A stretch of DNA of 64,000 bases. It comes from Hephaestia mangrovi (lineage in GTDB: Bacteria > Pseudomonadota > Alphaproteobacteria > Sphingomonadales > Sphingomonadaceae). The notes under the pieces were generated by a model. It was not told the origin of the DNA and made no database searches. It saw only the letters and a list, made by a program, of their open reading frames with translations. Of this stretch, positions 8,968 through 19,257 are shown in pieces (within the stretch, counting starts at the first letter, position 1; every line of letters begins with the position of its first letter). Where the stretch lies: assembly GCF_019880555.1 (NCBI RefSeq), contig NZ_JAINVU010000002.1:62001-126000 (forward strand), written 5' to 3'. The translations under genes were made by a program, and so were the position numbers.

Positions 8968-9875
8968 GGCATCACCAGATAGAGCAGCAGGATGTTGAAG
9001 ATCAGCAACGGGATTGCGGTCGGCACCTGCGCGCGGATCACGCCGTAGCGATCCTTGAGATCGAGCAGCGCGGCCGGCACGAGGTTAAAATTCGCCGCCA
9101 TCGGCGTGAGCAAAGTGCCGCAGAAGCCGGCAAGCATGCCGATCGCGGCGACGCGTGCCGGCTCGCCGTGATAGCCGTGGATGAGCAGCGGCAGGCCGAT
9201 CGCGGTCAGCATCACCGGGAAGGCAGCGAAGGCATTGCCCATGATGATGGTGAACAGCGCCATGCCGAGGCAATAGACCGCAACTGCGCCGAAAACGCTG
9301 CCCGACGGGATGAGGTGCCCGATCAGCCCACCGACCGCGTCGCCCATGCCGGCCAGCGCGAACACCGCGCCGAGGCTCGCCAGCATCTGCGGCAGGATCG
9401 CGGCCCAGCCGATATGGTCCATCAGGCGCGCGCCCTGGCGGAACGGCTCGGCCGGGGCGGGCTTGAGCCAGGCATAGCAGATCACGAGCGCGAGGATCAC
9501 GCCGAGCGCGAGCGACACGAGCGTCACCTGCTTGGGATCGACGATGCCGGGCAGGCGCGAGAATGCCAGCGTGCCAATGAGGGCTGTCATGGGGATCACC
9601 AGTGCCGGCACGAACAGCAACGAGCCGCGCTGTTCGACTGCCTCGGCATCGCCATTGTCCGACCGCATCCGGCCGAGCGTCGCTGCGGCGACGATGGCGA
9701 GCACGAGAAGCCCGTTGCCGAAATTGCCGAGGCGGTCGCCGAGCAGGAAGCTGACCGCGATCAGCGCGTAGAACAGCGCGTTACCGGGGCGGCGTGGGCG
9801 CGTGATCAGGCTGAGAATGGCGAAGGCGCCGAACGTGGCGCCGGCGACGAGATAGAGAAAGCCGAGCCCGATCAT
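8964..9875 (-). CDS. DUF979 membrane protein (putative permease subunit)
   Basis: I take the ATG at 9875, giving 303 residues that begin MIGLGFLYLVAGATFGAFAI; longer frames lack a good start and would eat into the DUF969 gene. About nine hydrophobic segments are present. The start overlaps the stop of the DUF969 gene by four bases (9872-9875), and the end overlaps the DUF2891 start. DUF969 and DUF979 always seem to travel together as a two-part integral membrane system. Placement behind 5-oxoprolinase suggests uptake of 5-oxoproline or a related substrate; transport has not been shown by anything in the sequence itself. Confidence 0.75.
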   Translation of the reverse strand: MIGLGFLYLVAGATFGAFAILSLITRPRRPGNALFYALIAVSFLLGDRLGNFGNGLLVLAIVAAATLGRMRSDNGDAEAVEQRGSLLFVPALVIPMTALIGTLAFSRLPGIVDPKQVTLVSLALGVILALVICYAWLKPAPAEPFRQGARLMDHIGWAAILPQMLASLGAVFALAGMGDAVGGLIGHLIPSGSVFGAVAVYCLGMALFTIIMGNAFAAFPVMLTAIGLPLLIHGYHGEPARVAAIGMLAGFCGTLLTPMAANFNLVPAALLDLKDRYGVIRAQVPTAIPLLIFNILLLYLVMP

Positions 9876-10528
9876 GCGGCGCGGCGCCGCGCGAGGCGAC
9901 GGTCGGCGAGCAGCAGGCGGGTGCCGTGGATCACGCTCGCCGCGACCGCAGTAGGGATCGCCCATACAGAGAGGTGCAGCGGCGGCAGATCGATGCCGTA
10001 GCTCTGCAGAACGCCCTTCATCAGCAGGATCGATCCGATCGCGATGAAGATGTCTTCGCCGAAGAACACGCCGACATTGTCGGTGGCGGCGGCGAGTGCG
10101 CGCGCCTTGTCGGGATCGCTATTGCCCTGCGTTTCGGCGGCGGCCTCTGCCATCGGCGCGATCAGCGGGCGGACAGTCTGCGCCGGACCGGCAATCGAGG
10201 TGAGGCCGAGCGCGGCGGTAATCTGGCGGAACAGCAGGTAGACCAGCAGCAGCCGGCCCATGGTGGCGCCGCGAATACGGCCGATCAGGTCACGCGCGCG
10301 GGTTTGCAAGCCGTGGCGTTCGAGAATGCCGATCACCGGCAGCACGATGTAAACGATCGTGATGTAGCGATTGTCGTTGAACGCCTTGCCGAACGCCGAA
10401 ACGATGGTGACCGGATCGAGACCGGCGGCGAGGCCGGTCACAAGCGCCGACGCCACGACCACGAGCAGCGGGTTGAAGCGCAGCATGAACCCGGCCGCGA
10501 TGACGACGATGCCGGCAAGGACGAGCAT
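9872..10528 (-). CDS. DUF969 membrane protein (putative permease subunit)
   Basis: The 218-residue protein has about five hydrophobic segments, among them [18 protein letters not shown] at the N-terminus and YITIVYIVLPVIGILERHG. The segment LGLTSIAGPAQTVRPLIAPM and the following FFGEDIFIAIGSILLM are reminiscent of ion-transporter-like re-entrant regions. Its ATG overlaps the TGA of 5-oxoprolinase (10526-10530) and its own stop overlaps the DUF979 start, so the three products are probably made in a fixed ratio. It is probably the partner subunit of the DUF979 protein. Confidence 0.75.
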   Translation of the reverse strand: MLVLAGIVVIAAGFMLRFNPLLVVVASALVTGLAAGLDPVTIVSAFGKAFNDNRYITIVYIVLPVIGILERHGLQTRARDLIGRIRGATMGRLLLVYLLFRQITAALGLTSIAGPAQTVRPLIAPMAEAAAETQGNSDPDKARALAAATDNVGVFFGEDIFIAIGSILLMKGVLQSYGIDLPPLHLSVWAIPTAVAASVIHGTRLLLADRRLARRRAA

Positions 10529-13500
10529 CAGTCGGCGCGCCCGAAGCCGCCGCCGCCGGGCGTCTCGATCACCAATGTGTCGCCCGGCGCCATGTCGCTG
10601 GCGCCGGTGCCGGCGAGCGGTTCGATACGGCCATCGGCACGTTCGATGCGGTTGACGCCCCGCGCCCCCGGCGCGCCGCCCGCCAGCCCGAACGGCGGGA
10701 CGCGGCGGCGGTTGGACAGGATCGCGGCGTGCATCGGCGCGCGGAATCGCAGGCGGCGCACGGTGCCTTCGCCGCCGCGATGCGCGCCGCTGCCGCCCGA
10801 TCCGCGGCGGATCGAGAAGTCCTCCAGCAGCACCGGGAAGCGCGTCTCGAGCACTTCGGGATCGGTCAGGCGGCTGTTGGTCATGTGAGTCTGAATGGCG
10901 TCGCAGCCATCGAAACCGGCACCGGCGCCCGCGCCGCCGCAGATCGTTTCGTAATATTGATAGCGGTCGTCGCCGAAGGTCAGGTTGTTCATCGTGCCTT
11001 GCGAGGCCGCCAGCGCCCCGAGCGCGCCGAACAAGGCGTCGGTAACGACCTGGCTGGTCTCGACATTGCCGGCGACAACAGCCGCGGGATAAAGCGGGTT
11101 GAGCATCGAGCCTTCGGGTACGACGATCTCGACCGGGCGCAGGAAGCCGTCGTTGAGCGGGATCGGCAGATCGACCAAGGTCCGCAGCACGTAGAGCACC
11201 GCGGCGCGCACGACAGCGCGCGGGGCGTTGAAATTGCTAGAAAGCTGATCGCTGGAGCCGGTGAAATCGACCGTCGCCGTGCGCTGTGCGCGGTCGAGCC
11301 GCACCGCGACGCGAACCACCGCGCCATTGTCCAGCTGGTAGGCGAAATCACCTTCCGACAGATTGCCGATCAGCGCGCGGACCGCAGCGGCGGCGTTGTT
11401 CTGCAGATGCCCCATATAGGCCTGGACGACATGGACGCCGTGGCTGTCGGCCAGCGACACGAGGCCGTCCGCGCCACGCCGGCAGGCGGCGATCTGGGCG
11501 GAAAGGTCGGCGATATTCTGCGGGATGTTGCGCGCCGGGTGGTCACTCGATGCCAGCAGCGCGCGGATTTCGGCGTCGCAGAACCGGCCTTCGTCGACGA
11601 TCAGCACGTTGTCGAAGATGATGCCTTCGTCGGCGATGCTGGTGCTGTCGGGCGGCATCGAGCCGGGGCTGATCCCGCCGACATCGGCATGATGGCCTCG
11701 CGCTGCGGTGAAGAAGGCCGGCGCGGTGCCGTCGCCGACGAACACCGGCATGATGACGGTGATGTCCGGCAGGTGCGTGCCGCCCTCATACGGGTTGTTG
11801 AGCGCGTAAACGTCGCCGCGCCGGATGCCGCGGCCGTCGGCACCGTCACCGCGGCGCGCGATCACCGCGCGGATGCTGTCGCCCATCGAGCCGAGATGGA
11901 CCGGGATGTGCGGCGCGTTGGCGATCAGATTACCATCGGCATCGAACAGCGCGCACGAGAAATCGAGGCGCTCGCGGATGTTGACCGAGGCGGCGCTGCG
12001 CTGGAGCGCGGCGCCCATTTCCTCGGCCAGGCCCATGAACAGGCCGGCGAACAGTTCCAGCCGCACCGGATCGGCGCTGCTGTCCGCATCTGTTTGCTCG
12101 ATCGCATCGTGACGAGTGAGGATCAGGCTGCCTTGGGCATCGACCGTAGCGCGCCAGCCGGGTTCGACGATCGTCGTCGCGGTGGGATCGACGATCACCG
12201 CCGGACCGGGCACCGTCGCATCGGCGGCGAGCCCGGCGCGGTCGAACAGCGGCGCGCGATGCGCGGTGCCGCCCGAGAACAGCTCGACCTCGGCCAGCGG
12301 TGGCAGGCTTTTCGTCGGGAGATCGACCACCGATGCCGGCGCCGCGGCACCGCCGGCGATCGCCTCGACCCGCAACAGGTCGATGACCAGCGCGTCATCG
12401 ACAGTGAAACCGAACTGCCGCCGGAACGCTGCGTCGAAATCGGCGCGCATCCGGTCGGGCGTGCCGACTTTGACGGCAATCCCGAAATCGGCGCGGGCGT
12501 GGCGCAGTTGCGCGCTCGCCTCGATCCTGATGGTGTCGCCGGGGACGCCCTGGGCAGCGAGTGCTGAGTGCGCTTCCTGTTCGATGGCGGCGAGCGCCTC
12601 GGCGCGGCCCGTGTTGTCGGCGAGCGGCAGCGATACGGTACGCTCGCGCATCACGCGGCGCTCGGCGAGGCCCATGCCATAAGCCGAGAGCACGCCGGCA
12701 AGCGGGTGGATCATCACTCGCTCGATCCGCAAGGCGTCGGCGACGAGGCAGGCATGCTGGCCGCCCGCGCCGCCGAAACAGGCAAGCACGTAATCGGCCG
12801 GATCGTGCCCGCGCGCGACCGAGATCGACTTGATCGCCTTGGCCATGTTGGCGACGGCGATGGCGATCAGCCCTTCGGCAAGCGCGCGCGGCGCGATGCG
12901 CTGCCCCGTCTCGCTTTCGACCCGAGCCGCCAGTTCGGCCAGCCGTGCTTCCGATGCGGCGCGATCGAGCGGCTGGTCGCCGTCGGGGCCGAAAACGTGG
13001 GGGAAATGATCGGGCTGGATCTTGCCGAGAACGAGGTTGCAATCGGTCACGGTCAACGGGCCGCCGCGGCGATAGCAGGCCGGCCCCGGCACCGCGCCAG
13101 CCGAATCCGGCCCGACCACCAGCCGCCCCATGCTGACGTCGCACACCGATCCGCCGCCCGCGGCGACCGTATCGATCCGCAGCATCGGCGTGGCGATCCT
13201 GACGCCGCCGAGCACGGCGTCGTGGCGCCGCTCATAGTCGCCGGCATAGAGCGATACGTCGGTCGAGGTGCCGCCCATGTCGAAGCCGATGACGTGGCTG
13301 AAGCCGGCTTGTTCAGCCGTTCGCGCCATGCCGACGATGCCGCCCGCCGGCCCCGACAGCAGCGCGTCCTTGCCCGAGAAGCTGTGCCCGTCGGTAAGCC
13401 CGCCATTGGATTGCATGAACAAGGGCCGCCGTCCCTCGCCGAGCGCGGCTTCGAGCCCCTCGACATAGCGGCGCAGCACCGGCGACAGGCTGGCGTCGAC

Positions 13501-14115
13501 GACGCTGGTGTCGCCGCGCGCGACCAGCTTGATCAACGGCGAGACGCGGTGGCTGACCGAAACCTGGGTGAAACCGATCTCGCGGGCGATCTCGGCAAGC
13601 GCGGCCTCGTGCGCGGGGTGGCGGAAGCCGTGCATCAAGACGATGGCGATCGCGCGCAGTCCGCGCTCATAAGCCGCTGTCAGCCCGGCGCGAGCGGCGC
13701 GGGAATCGAGCGGCTGCAATATCTCGCCGTCGGCGGTGACGCGTTCGTCGATCTCGACCACATCGGCGTAGAGCGGGGCAGGGCGCTCGACGGCAAGGGC
13801 GAAGATATCCGGCCGTTCCTGATAGCCGATGCGAAGCGCATCGCCGAATCCCCTGGTGATCGCGAGCGCGGTCGGCTCGCCCTTGCGCTCGAGCAGTGCG
13901 TTGGTCGCGACGGTGGTGCCGATGCGGATATCGGCGGGTGGAATGTCGCCGTCGCCGACGCCGGTCAATTGGCGGATCGCGGCGACCGCGGCGTCGTCAT
14001 AATGTTCTGGATTTTCGGACAGAAACTTGGCGGTCGAGATGCTGCCGTCGGGGTGTCGGGCGACGACATCGGTGAAAGTGCCGCCGCGATCGATCCAGAA
14101 GTGCCACTGTGCCAT
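10528..14115 (-). CDS. oplAH: 5-oxoprolinase (ATP-hydrolysing), hydantoinase A/B fusion
   Basis: The protein has 1195 residues, the usual size for single-chain ATP-dependent 5-oxoprolinase, which opens 5-oxo-L-proline to glutamate in the cytoplasm. The HyuA half starts [19 protein letters not shown] and contains the second phosphate-binding motif [16 protein letters not shown]. The HyuB half begins at about residue 760 ([16 protein letters not shown]) and holds [24 protein letters not shown] and the C-terminal [12 protein letters not shown] chose the ATG at 14115 because GGAG stands seven bases before it; the frame is open further upstream without homology. It heads a four-gene minus operon and diverges from the gamma-glutamyltransferase gene. 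Confidence 0.9.
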   Translation of the reverse strand: MAQWHFWIDRGGTFTDVVARHPDGSISTAKFLSENPEHYDDAAVAAIRQLTGVGDGDIPPADIRIGTTVATNALLERKGEPTALAITRGFGDALRIGYQERPDIFALAVERPAPLYADVVEIDERVTADGEILQPLDSRAARAGLTAAYERGLRAIAIVLMHGFRHPAHEAALAEIAREIGFTQVSVSHRVSPLIKLVARGDTSVVDASLSPVLRRYVEGLEAALGEGRRPLFMQSNGGLTDGHSFSGKDALLSGPAGGIVGMARTAEQAGFSHVIGFDMGGTSTDVSLYAGDYERRHDAVLGGVRIATPMLRIDTVAAGGGSVCDVSMGRLVVGPDSAGAVPGPACYRRGGPLTVTDCNLVLGKIQPDHFPHVFGPDGDQPLDRAASEARLAELAARVESETGQRIAPRALAEGLIAIAVANMAKAIKSISVARGHDPADYVLACFGGAGGQHACLVADALRIERVMIHPLAGVLSAYGMGLAERRVMRERTVSLPLADNTGRAEALAAIEQEAHSALAAQGVPGDTIRIEASAQLRHARADFGIAVKVGTPDRMRADFDAAFRRQFGFTVDDALVIDLLRVEAIAGGAAAPASVVDLPTKSLPPLAEVELFSGGTAHRAPLFDRAGLAADATVPGPAVIVDPTATTIVEPGWRATVDAQGSLILTRHDAIEQTDADSSADPVRLELFAGLFMGLAEEMGAALQRSAASVNIRERLDFSCALFDADGNLIANAPHIPVHLGSMGDSIRAVIARRGDGADGRGIRRGDVYALNNPYEGGTHLPDITVIMPVFVGDGTAPAFFTAARGHHADVGGISPGSMPPDSTSIADEGIIFDNVLIVDEGRFCDAEIRALLASSDHPARNIPQNIADLSAQIAACRRGADGLVSLADSHGVHVVQAYMGHLQNNAAAAVRALIGNLSEGDFAYQLDNGAVVRVAVRLDRAQRTATVDFTGSSDQLSSNFNAPRAVVRAAVLYVLRTLVDLPIPLNDGFLRPVEIVVPEGSMLNPLYPAAVVAGNVETSQVVTDALFGALGALAASQGTMNNLTFGDDRYQYYETICGGAGAGAGFDGCDAIQTHMTNSRLTDPEVLETRFPVLLEDFSIRRGSGGSGAHRGGEGTVRRLRFRAPMHAAILSNRRRVPPFGLAGGAPGARGVNRIERADGRIEPLAGTGASDMAPGDTLVIETPGGGGFGRAD

Positions 14116-14263
14116 TGCCCCGCTCCATGCCATCAAGCGTCGCGGCACGCCAGCCGGGGTGAGGCGCTCCGGAGCACCACGTTGACCCGGTGCGCAGCGG
14201 TCGCCAAGGTGCCTGCATCTCGTTGGACCGCCAGCCGGTCCCTTCCTACCCGGGAGATCGCCC
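14116..14263. promoter_or_regulatory. Divergent promoter region between oplAH and ggt
   Basis: These 148 bases must carry the promoters of both the 5-oxoprolinase operon (minus) and the gamma-glutamyltransferase gene (plus). A short hairpin GGACCG-CCAGC-CGGTCC lies a little before the GGGAG ribosome-binding site of the plus gene. No obvious operator or known riboswitch could be recognised. Confidence 0.45.
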
Positions 14264-16123
14264 ATGCGTCGCAGAACCTTCATCGCATCGATTCCCGCCG
14301 CTACGGTGGCGAGTTCCGCCTTGGCGCGCGGCGAGCAGAAGGCGCGCGCAACGGGCGAAGCCGGTTCGTCACCCTCGACGAGCGCGGCGGAGCAACCCAA
14401 ATTCTGGCCCGATGGCGCCGAGCGCTTCGTGCGCACCGATGTCGGCGCCGGGGATCGGCCGGTCGGCGCCAGCTTTGCGTCGCGCACTGCGGTCTACGGT
14501 ACGTCGGGCGCGTGCGGATCGGCGCACCCCTATGCGACGATGGCTGGGCTCGACATTCTCAAGCGCGGCGGATCGGCGGTCGATGCGGCGGTGGCGATCA
14601 ATGCCTGCCTGGGCTTCCTCGAGCCGACGTCGAGCGGGATCGGCGGCGACTGTTTCGCGATGGTGTGGGATCCCAAACAAAACAAGCTGATGGGATTGGC
14701 CGGATCGGGCGGCTCGCCCAAGGGGCTGAGCCTCGAGACCGTCCGTCAGCATGCCCAGAACGGCGCGATCCCTGCGCTGGGCGCGATCGCGGTGTCGACG
14801 CCCGGCGCGCTCGATGCGTGGTGGACGCTGCACCAGCGCTACGGCAAGTTGCCCTGGGCCGAGGTGTTGCAGCCCGCGATCGACTATGCCGAGAATGGCG
14901 TGCCGGTGCCCGATGTGATCGCTTATTACATTCGCCACAACATGGCGATCTTCAAGCAGCGCCGCGATCAGATTCAGGAAATCGACAATGCTTTCAAGAC
15001 CTACGCCCCCGATGGCATCGGACCGGCGACCGGCGGGGTGTTCCGCAACCCCGATCTCGCGCGCACCTATCGGATGATCGCCAAGGGCGGCCGCGACGCC
15101 TTTTACGACGGGCCGATCGCCGACACGATCGACGCCTATTTCCGCCGTATCGGCGGCTGGCTGCGCAAGAGCGACCTGCAGGCGATGCACAGCGAATGGG
15201 TCGAGCCTCACACCACCGATTATCGCGGCGTGACGGTGCATGCGCTGGGCGCCAACACGCAGGGCATCGCGACCTTGCAGATGCTCAACATGCTCGAGCA
15301 TTTCGACCTGCGCGGCGAGGGCTTCCAGTCGGCGCGCTCGATCCATTTCCAGGTCGAGGCGAAGCGGCTCGCCTATGAGGATCGCGCGCGATATTATGCC
15401 GATCCGCACTTCTCTAAAGTGCCGGTCGAGTGGCTTATCTCCAAAGAATATGCGGCAAAGCGCGCGGCGCTGATCAGGCCCGATCGCATCCTGACGCCGG
15501 TCTACCCCGGCCATGCGCCCGACCATGCCGACACCACCTATTTCAGCGCCGCCGACAAAGACGGCATGATGGTGTCGATGATCCAATCGAATTTCCGCGG
15601 CATGGGATCGGGGCTGGTCGCCGACGGGCTGGGCTTCATGTTCCAGGATCGCGGGCAGCTGTTCTCGCTAAAGGACGGCCATCCCAACATCTACGCGCCG
15701 GGCAAGCGACCGTTTCAGACGATCATACCGGGTTTCGCCAGTATCAAAGGCGTGCCATGGATGGCGTTCGGCGTGATGGGCGGCGACATGCAGCCGCAGG
15801 GCCAGACGCAGATCATCGTCAATCGCAAGGATTACGGGCTGGAAATCCAGTCCGCCGCCGACAGCCCGCGCTGGCACCACGAAGGTTCGTCGCAATCGAT
15901 GGGCGAGGATTCGCCGGGGCTGCCGAGGACCGGATTGCTGCGGCTGGAGACGGGTATTCCGGCGGCAACGCGGGCGGCACTGGCTGATATCGGCTGGACG
16001 ATCGGCCAACCCGATGGCGGGTTCGGCCGATACGAGTGCGTCGAGAACCGGCGTGACGGCGACACCCGCGTCTACGCCGCCGCGAGCGAGATGCGCGCCG
16101 ACGGGTGCGCGCTGGCTTATTGA
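14264..16123 (+). CDS. ggt: Gamma-glutamyltransferase family protein, TAT-exported
   Basis: The 619-residue proenzyme starts [20 protein letters not shown], a twin-arginine-type signal, so it should act in the periplasm. [20 protein letters not shown] and [13 protein letters not shown] are classical for the large subunit. The autocleavage and nucleophile site is in [13 protein letters not shown], with Thr424 as the expected new N-terminus of the small subunit. These enzymes cleave or transfer the gamma-glutamyl group of glutathione and related peptides. GGGAG precedes the ATG at good spacing. Divergence from 5-oxoprolinase links it to 5-oxoproline metabolism. It converges on the GMC gene with a 2-base gap. 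Divergent family members include cephalosporin acylase-like enzymes, so the natural substrate is open. Confidence 0.85.
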   Translation: MRRRTFIASIPAATVASSALARGEQKARATGEAGSSPSTSAAEQPKFWPDGAERFVRTDVGAGDRPVGASFASRTAVYGTSGACGSAHPYATMAGLDILKRGGSAVDAAVAINACLGFLEPTSSGIGGDCFAMVWDPKQNKLMGLAGSGGSPKGLSLETVRQHAQNGAIPALGAIAVSTPGALDAWWTLHQRYGKLPWAEVLQPAIDYAENGVPVPDVIAYYIRHNMAIFKQRRDQIQEIDNAFKTYAPDGIGPATGGVFRNPDLARTYRMIAKGGRDAFYDGPIADTIDAYFRRIGGWLRKSDLQAMHSEWVEPHTTDYRGVTVHALGANTQGIATLQMLNMLEHFDLRGEGFQSARSIHFQVEAKRLAYEDRARYYADPHFSKVPVEWLISKEYAAKRAALIRPDRILTPVYPGHAPDHADTTYFSAADKDGMMVSMIQSNFRGMGSGLVADGLGFMFQDRGQLFSLKDGHPNIYAPGKRPFQTIIPGFASIKGVPWMAFGVMGGDMQPQGQTQIIVNRKDYGLEIQSAADSPRWHHEGSSQSMGEDSPGLPRTGLLRLETGIPAATRAALADIGWTIGQPDGGFGRYECVENRRDGDTRVYAAASEMRADGCALAY

Positions 16124-16125
16124 GG

Positions 16126-17808
16126 TCAGATCGCGTCGGCCTTGATTTGCGCAACGGCGTGATCGGCCGCGCGCGCCGTCATCGCCATGAAGGTGAGCGA
16201 TGGATTCACGCACGAGGTCGAGTTCATCTGTGAGCCGTCGGTGACGAACAAATTGGGCGCCTCGTGCGCCTGGTTCCACTGGTTGAGGACCGAACTGCGC
16301 GGATCGGCACCCATGCGCGCGCCGCCCATTTCGTGGATCGCCTCGCCGGGCACATGCTTCTGCTCGCTGCTCGTCACGTTGAGCAGGCCGGCCCGGCGCA
16401 GCATGATCTCGCCCTGTTCACGCGCATCAGCCATCATCCTGAGCTCGTTGTCGCGGAAGGTGACGTTGAACAGCAATTGTGGGATACCGAAACGATCGAC
16501 CTTGGTCGGGTGCAGCGTCACGCGGTTGTCTTCGTAAGGCAGGCACTCGCCGAACGCGCCCATCGAGAAGCGCCACGGCCCGTATCGGCGCATGCCCTGC
16601 TTCATCGACGCGCCGAAGCCTTCTGGCGGGGCGGCATCGCGGCCGGCGCCGCCCTGATAGCCATAACCGCGCCGGAACCCGACATCGTCGTCTTCGCCGA
16701 CATTGCGGAAGCGGGGGATGTAGACCCCGCCGGGGCGGCGGCCATATTCGATATAGTCGGTCATGCCGGGTATTTCCCCGGAAATGCCGACCCGGAAGAT
16801 ATGATCCATGATGTAACGGCCGAGCGTGCCGCTGGTGTCGAAATAGCTCCGCTCGGCGCCGGGTGCGCGCGAGTTCATCAGGATCTGGACCGAAGCCATT
16901 GCCGAGGCGCACAGGAAGACGAGATCGGCCTTCACCACCTCGGCCTGGCCGGTCTTGGCATCGATAAAGCGGACGCCCGTCACCCGCTTGCGCGCCGGAT
17001 CATATTCGAGGTTGGACACCACCGCATCGGAACGGACTGTGAGGCGGCCCGTCGCGCGGGCCGCCGGCAGGGTGACGGCCTGGGTCGAGAAATAAGCCCC
17101 GAACGAACAGCCGTTCGAACATTGGTTGCGGAACTGGCACTTGGTGCGGTTCTGCTCGGGCTTGTCCTCGGTCATGTTGGACAAGCGCGCGTGGATCAGC
17201 TTGCGCCCGGGGAAATTGCTTTCGAGCCGCGGCTTAAGCCATTTCTCCGCGATGTTCATCGGCATCGGCGGCTGGAATTCGCTGTCGGGGAGATAAGGCA
17301 GGTTTTCCCGCGATCCCGATACACCGGCAAACTTCTCGACATAGCTGTACCAGGGAGCGACGTCGTCGTAGCGGATCGGCCAGTCTCCGCCGACGCCTTC
17401 GCGCTTATTCGCCTCGAAATCGGCGGGGCTCCAGCGGAAGCACCACCGGCCCCAGATCAGCGATTTTCCGCCGACCGCCGCGGGTCTGATCCAGCGGAAT
17501 TCATCTCCCTCGTCGAAGGCATAGGGATTGAGGCGATCGTCATTGTAGAATTGCAGGTTGCTGCTTTCGAGATAGCCGTATTTCGCGATGAAATAGTCGC
17601 TGTCGACGATTGCCTGGGGCACCGTGCCGCGCGCGGGAAGCTCGAACGCCGGGGTGCCGTCATAAGGATAGCCCGAGCCGTGTTCGACCATGAAGCCGCG
17701 ATCGAGCATCAGCACGCGCAGGCCCTTTTCGGTCAGCTCCTTGGCGGCCCATCCGCCGCTGACTCCGGAGCCGATGACGATCGCGTCGAACGCGTTGGTC
17801 GATGCCAT
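16126..17808 (-). CDS. GMC-family flavoprotein dehydrogenase, probable glycoside 3-dehydrogenase large subunit
   Basis: The 560-residue protein has the FAD-binding motif IVIGSGVSGGWAAKELTEKG near its N-terminus, GGKSLIWGRWCFRW, a cysteine-rich stretch (CQFRNQCSNGC) and the GMC C-terminal block HEMGGARMGADPRSSVLNQ followed by NLFVTDGSQMNSTSC. It has no signal peptide of its own. A TAT-exported small subunit is encoded two genes upstream, so export as a complex (hitchhiking) is likely. Relatives are gluconate/fructose dehydrogenases and the glucoside 3-dehydrogenases that oxidise the C3 hydroxyl of sugars in the periplasm and pass electrons to a cytochrome c. It is the last gene of the eight-gene operon; a GAGG site precedes the ATG. 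Confidence 0.85.
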   Translation of the reverse strand: MASTNAFDAIVIGSGVSGGWAAKELTEKGLRVLMLDRGFMVEHGSGYPYDGTPAFELPARGTVPQAIVDSDYFIAKYGYLESSNLQFYNDDRLNPYAFDEGDEFRWIRPAAVGGKSLIWGRWCFRWSPADFEANKREGVGGDWPIRYDDVAPWYSYVEKFAGVSGSRENLPYLPDSEFQPPMPMNIAEKWLKPRLESNFPGRKLIHARLSNMTEDKPEQNRTKCQFRNQCSNGCSFGAYFSTQAVTLPAARATGRLTVRSDAVVSNLEYDPARKRVTGVRFIDAKTGQAEVVKADLVFLCASAMASVQILMNSRAPGAERSYFDTSGTLGRYIMDHIFRVGISGEIPGMTDYIEYGRRPGGVYIPRFRNVGEDDDVGFRRGYGYQGGAGRDAAPPEGFGASMKQGMRRYGPWRFSMGAFGECLPYEDNRVTLHPTKVDRFGIPQLLFNVTFRDNELRMMADAREQGEIMLRRAGLLNVTSSEQKHVPGEAIHEMGGARMGADPRSSVLNQWNQAHEAPNLFVTDGSQMNSTSCVNPSLTFMAMTARAADHAVAQIKADAI

Positions 17809-17832
17809 GATGCAAGCCTCTTCGAATTGCCG

Positions 17833-18669
17833 TCAGAAACGCAGCGCGCGCAGGTTTTTGAAGCTGGTGGTGATGTCGGGAATGTACGGCGCCGGTGCTT
17901 CGTCATCCTCGACGTAGAAATGTCGGACGTGCGCGGCGCCGGGCAGCTTGAACAACGCCGCGAAGTCGATCGTCCCGGCGCCGACCGCGGCCATCGATCC
18001 GTCTTTCTTCATGTCCTTGACGTGGAAGGCGTAGAGGCGGGTGGAAACCCGATCGATCAGCTTTGCTGCGTTGGCGCCGGCGTGGATCGCCCAATAGAGA
18101 TCGAGCTCGAACCGCACCAAAGCGGGATCGGTATCGGCGAGCAGCCGGTCATACAGCGTGGTGCCGTCCGCCGAACGGGTGAGAAATTCGAAGTCATGAT
18201 TGTGATAAGCGAAGGCGAATCCTGCATCGCGCGCCTGGGCGGCGAAGCGGTTGATTTGCGGAATGAGCGTCGCGAAGCCTGCCTCGGAGCGATATTCGTC
18301 GCCAAGCCAGGGCAGCACGATCGTTTCGCCGCCGAGCGTCCTGGCCATTCTGACGATGGCCGCGAAGTCCTTGGTCATCAGCTCGAGCGGCACGTGCAGC
18401 GAGGGCGCGCGCAACTGCAGGCGATCCATCGCCTTGCGCAGCATCGCGTGATCCATCGTGTCGTAATTGCCGCCGCCAAACTCGACCTCGCGATAGCCGA
18501 CCTGTGCGACCTTCTCGAGCGTGCCGACCGGATCGATCGCGAAGATCTCGCGCACGGTGTAGAGCTGCAGCCCTATCGTGCGGACCTGTGCTGCGCGCGC
18601 GATCCCGCTCGCGCCGAGGGCCATCAGGCCACCCGCGGCAGCGACGAAGGTGCGTCTGTTCAAAGTCAT
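17833..18669 (-). CDS. TAT-exported sugar isomerase/epimerase-like TIM-barrel protein
   Basis: The 278-residue protein starts MTLNRRTFVAAAGGLMALG, a clear TAT signal. The mature part is a xylose-isomerase-like TIM barrel: REVEFGGG, LHVPLE, FAYHNHDFEF, FELDLYWAIHAG and FHVKDMKKDG provide the usual divalent-metal ligands (Glu, His, Asp, His). Its ATG overlaps the stop of the dehydrogenase small-subunit gene (18666-18669). In 3-keto-glycoside clusters such exported barrels are proposed to isomerise or cleave the oxidised sugar; that role is assumed here from its position between the two dehydrogenase subunits. Confidence 0.8.
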   Translation of the reverse strand: MTLNRRTFVAAAGGLMALGASGIARAAQVRTIGLQLYTVREIFAIDPVGTLEKVAQVGYREVEFGGGNYDTMDHAMLRKAMDRLQLRAPSLHVPLELMTKDFAAIVRMARTLGGETIVLPWLGDEYRSEAGFATLIPQINRFAAQARDAGFAFAYHNHDFEFLTRSADGTTLYDRLLADTDPALVRFELDLYWAIHAGANAAKLIDRVSTRLYAFHVKDMKKDGSMAAVGAGTIDFAALFKLPGAAHVRHFYVEDDEAPAPYIPDITTSFKNLRALRF

Positions 18670-19235
18670 GCCGTGAACACCTTGTTGACGTTGGAATAGA
18701 GATAATCGCCGTGATATTCGCCGGGGACGGGGAGATATTCCCGCTCCTGCGTCATGCCGATCTCGGACGTGTAATATCCGGTGATGACGAGCTGCCGAAA
18801 CGCCTCGAAGAACCAGGCGCCGTTGGGGATCTCATTGTTCATCGCCGCCGTGAGCAGCGCGTCTTGCTGCTCGGGTGTCGCCTTGGCGACGGGCACCTTG
18901 TTGTCGGCCAGGCTTTTCGCATCGAGGCGATCGAGCATCGTGATGATCGGGATGCGCTCGTCGGGTGACGCCCAATCGGCCAGCAGCTTCTCGATATAAT
19001 CAGGCACGCCCGCCGCGATCGCGCCCGGCGTGTCGGTGGTGGGAATGACGCGATCGCTGAGCGCGGTCATTGCCGCCTTCTGGGCGGGGGTGAACACCTG
19101 GACGCTCGGCGGACCGTCGCTGATTACCGGCCGTGCCGCCTTTCCGGCGAGGCCGGCGGCGCGGGCGATCGGCGCATAAAGCGGCGCGCTGAACAGGGCG
19201 GCCACGCCGGCCAAGGCGGTGCGTCGATCGATCAT
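18666..19235 (-). CDS. Gluconate 2-dehydrogenase subunit 3-like small subunit, TAT signal
   Basis: The 189-residue protein starts MIDRRTALAGVAALFSAPLY, a twin-arginine signal, and continues with LSDRVIPTTDTPGAIAAGVPDYIEKLLADW, which is the hallmark of gluconate 2-dehydrogenase subunit 3. The small subunit binds the GMC flavoprotein and carries it through the TAT pore. The C-terminal YLPVPGEYHGDYLYS segment is typical. It lies between two TAT-exported TIM-barrel genes, and the GMC partner is the last gene of the operon. Confidence 0.88.
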   Translation of the reverse strand: MIDRRTALAGVAALFSAPLYAPIARAAGLAGKAARPVISDGPPSVQVFTPAQKAAMTALSDRVIPTTDTPGAIAAGVPDYIEKLLADWASPDERIPIITMLDRLDAKSLADNKVPVAKATPEQQDALLTAAMNNEIPNGAWFFEAFRQLVITGYYTSEIGMTQEREYLPVPGEYHGDYLYSNVNKVFTA

Positions 19236-19257
19236 GTCCTCTCTCCATCCAGCGTCG

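Noticed and set aside
14116..14263. Possible riboswitch in the oplAH-ggt gap
   Set aside because: There are small hairpins, but the conserved blocks of no riboswitch class I know could be matched.
12568..15378. A 936-codon open frame on the plus strand, antisense to 5-oxoprolinase and overlapping ggt in another frame
   Set aside because: It mirrors a well-conserved gene on the other strand, is low in recognisable domains and rich in Arg/Asp/His as usual for antisense frames of GC-rich genes.
16264..18699. An 811-codon open frame on the plus strand
   Set aside because: It is antisense to the GMC and TIM-barrel genes, which have clear motifs.
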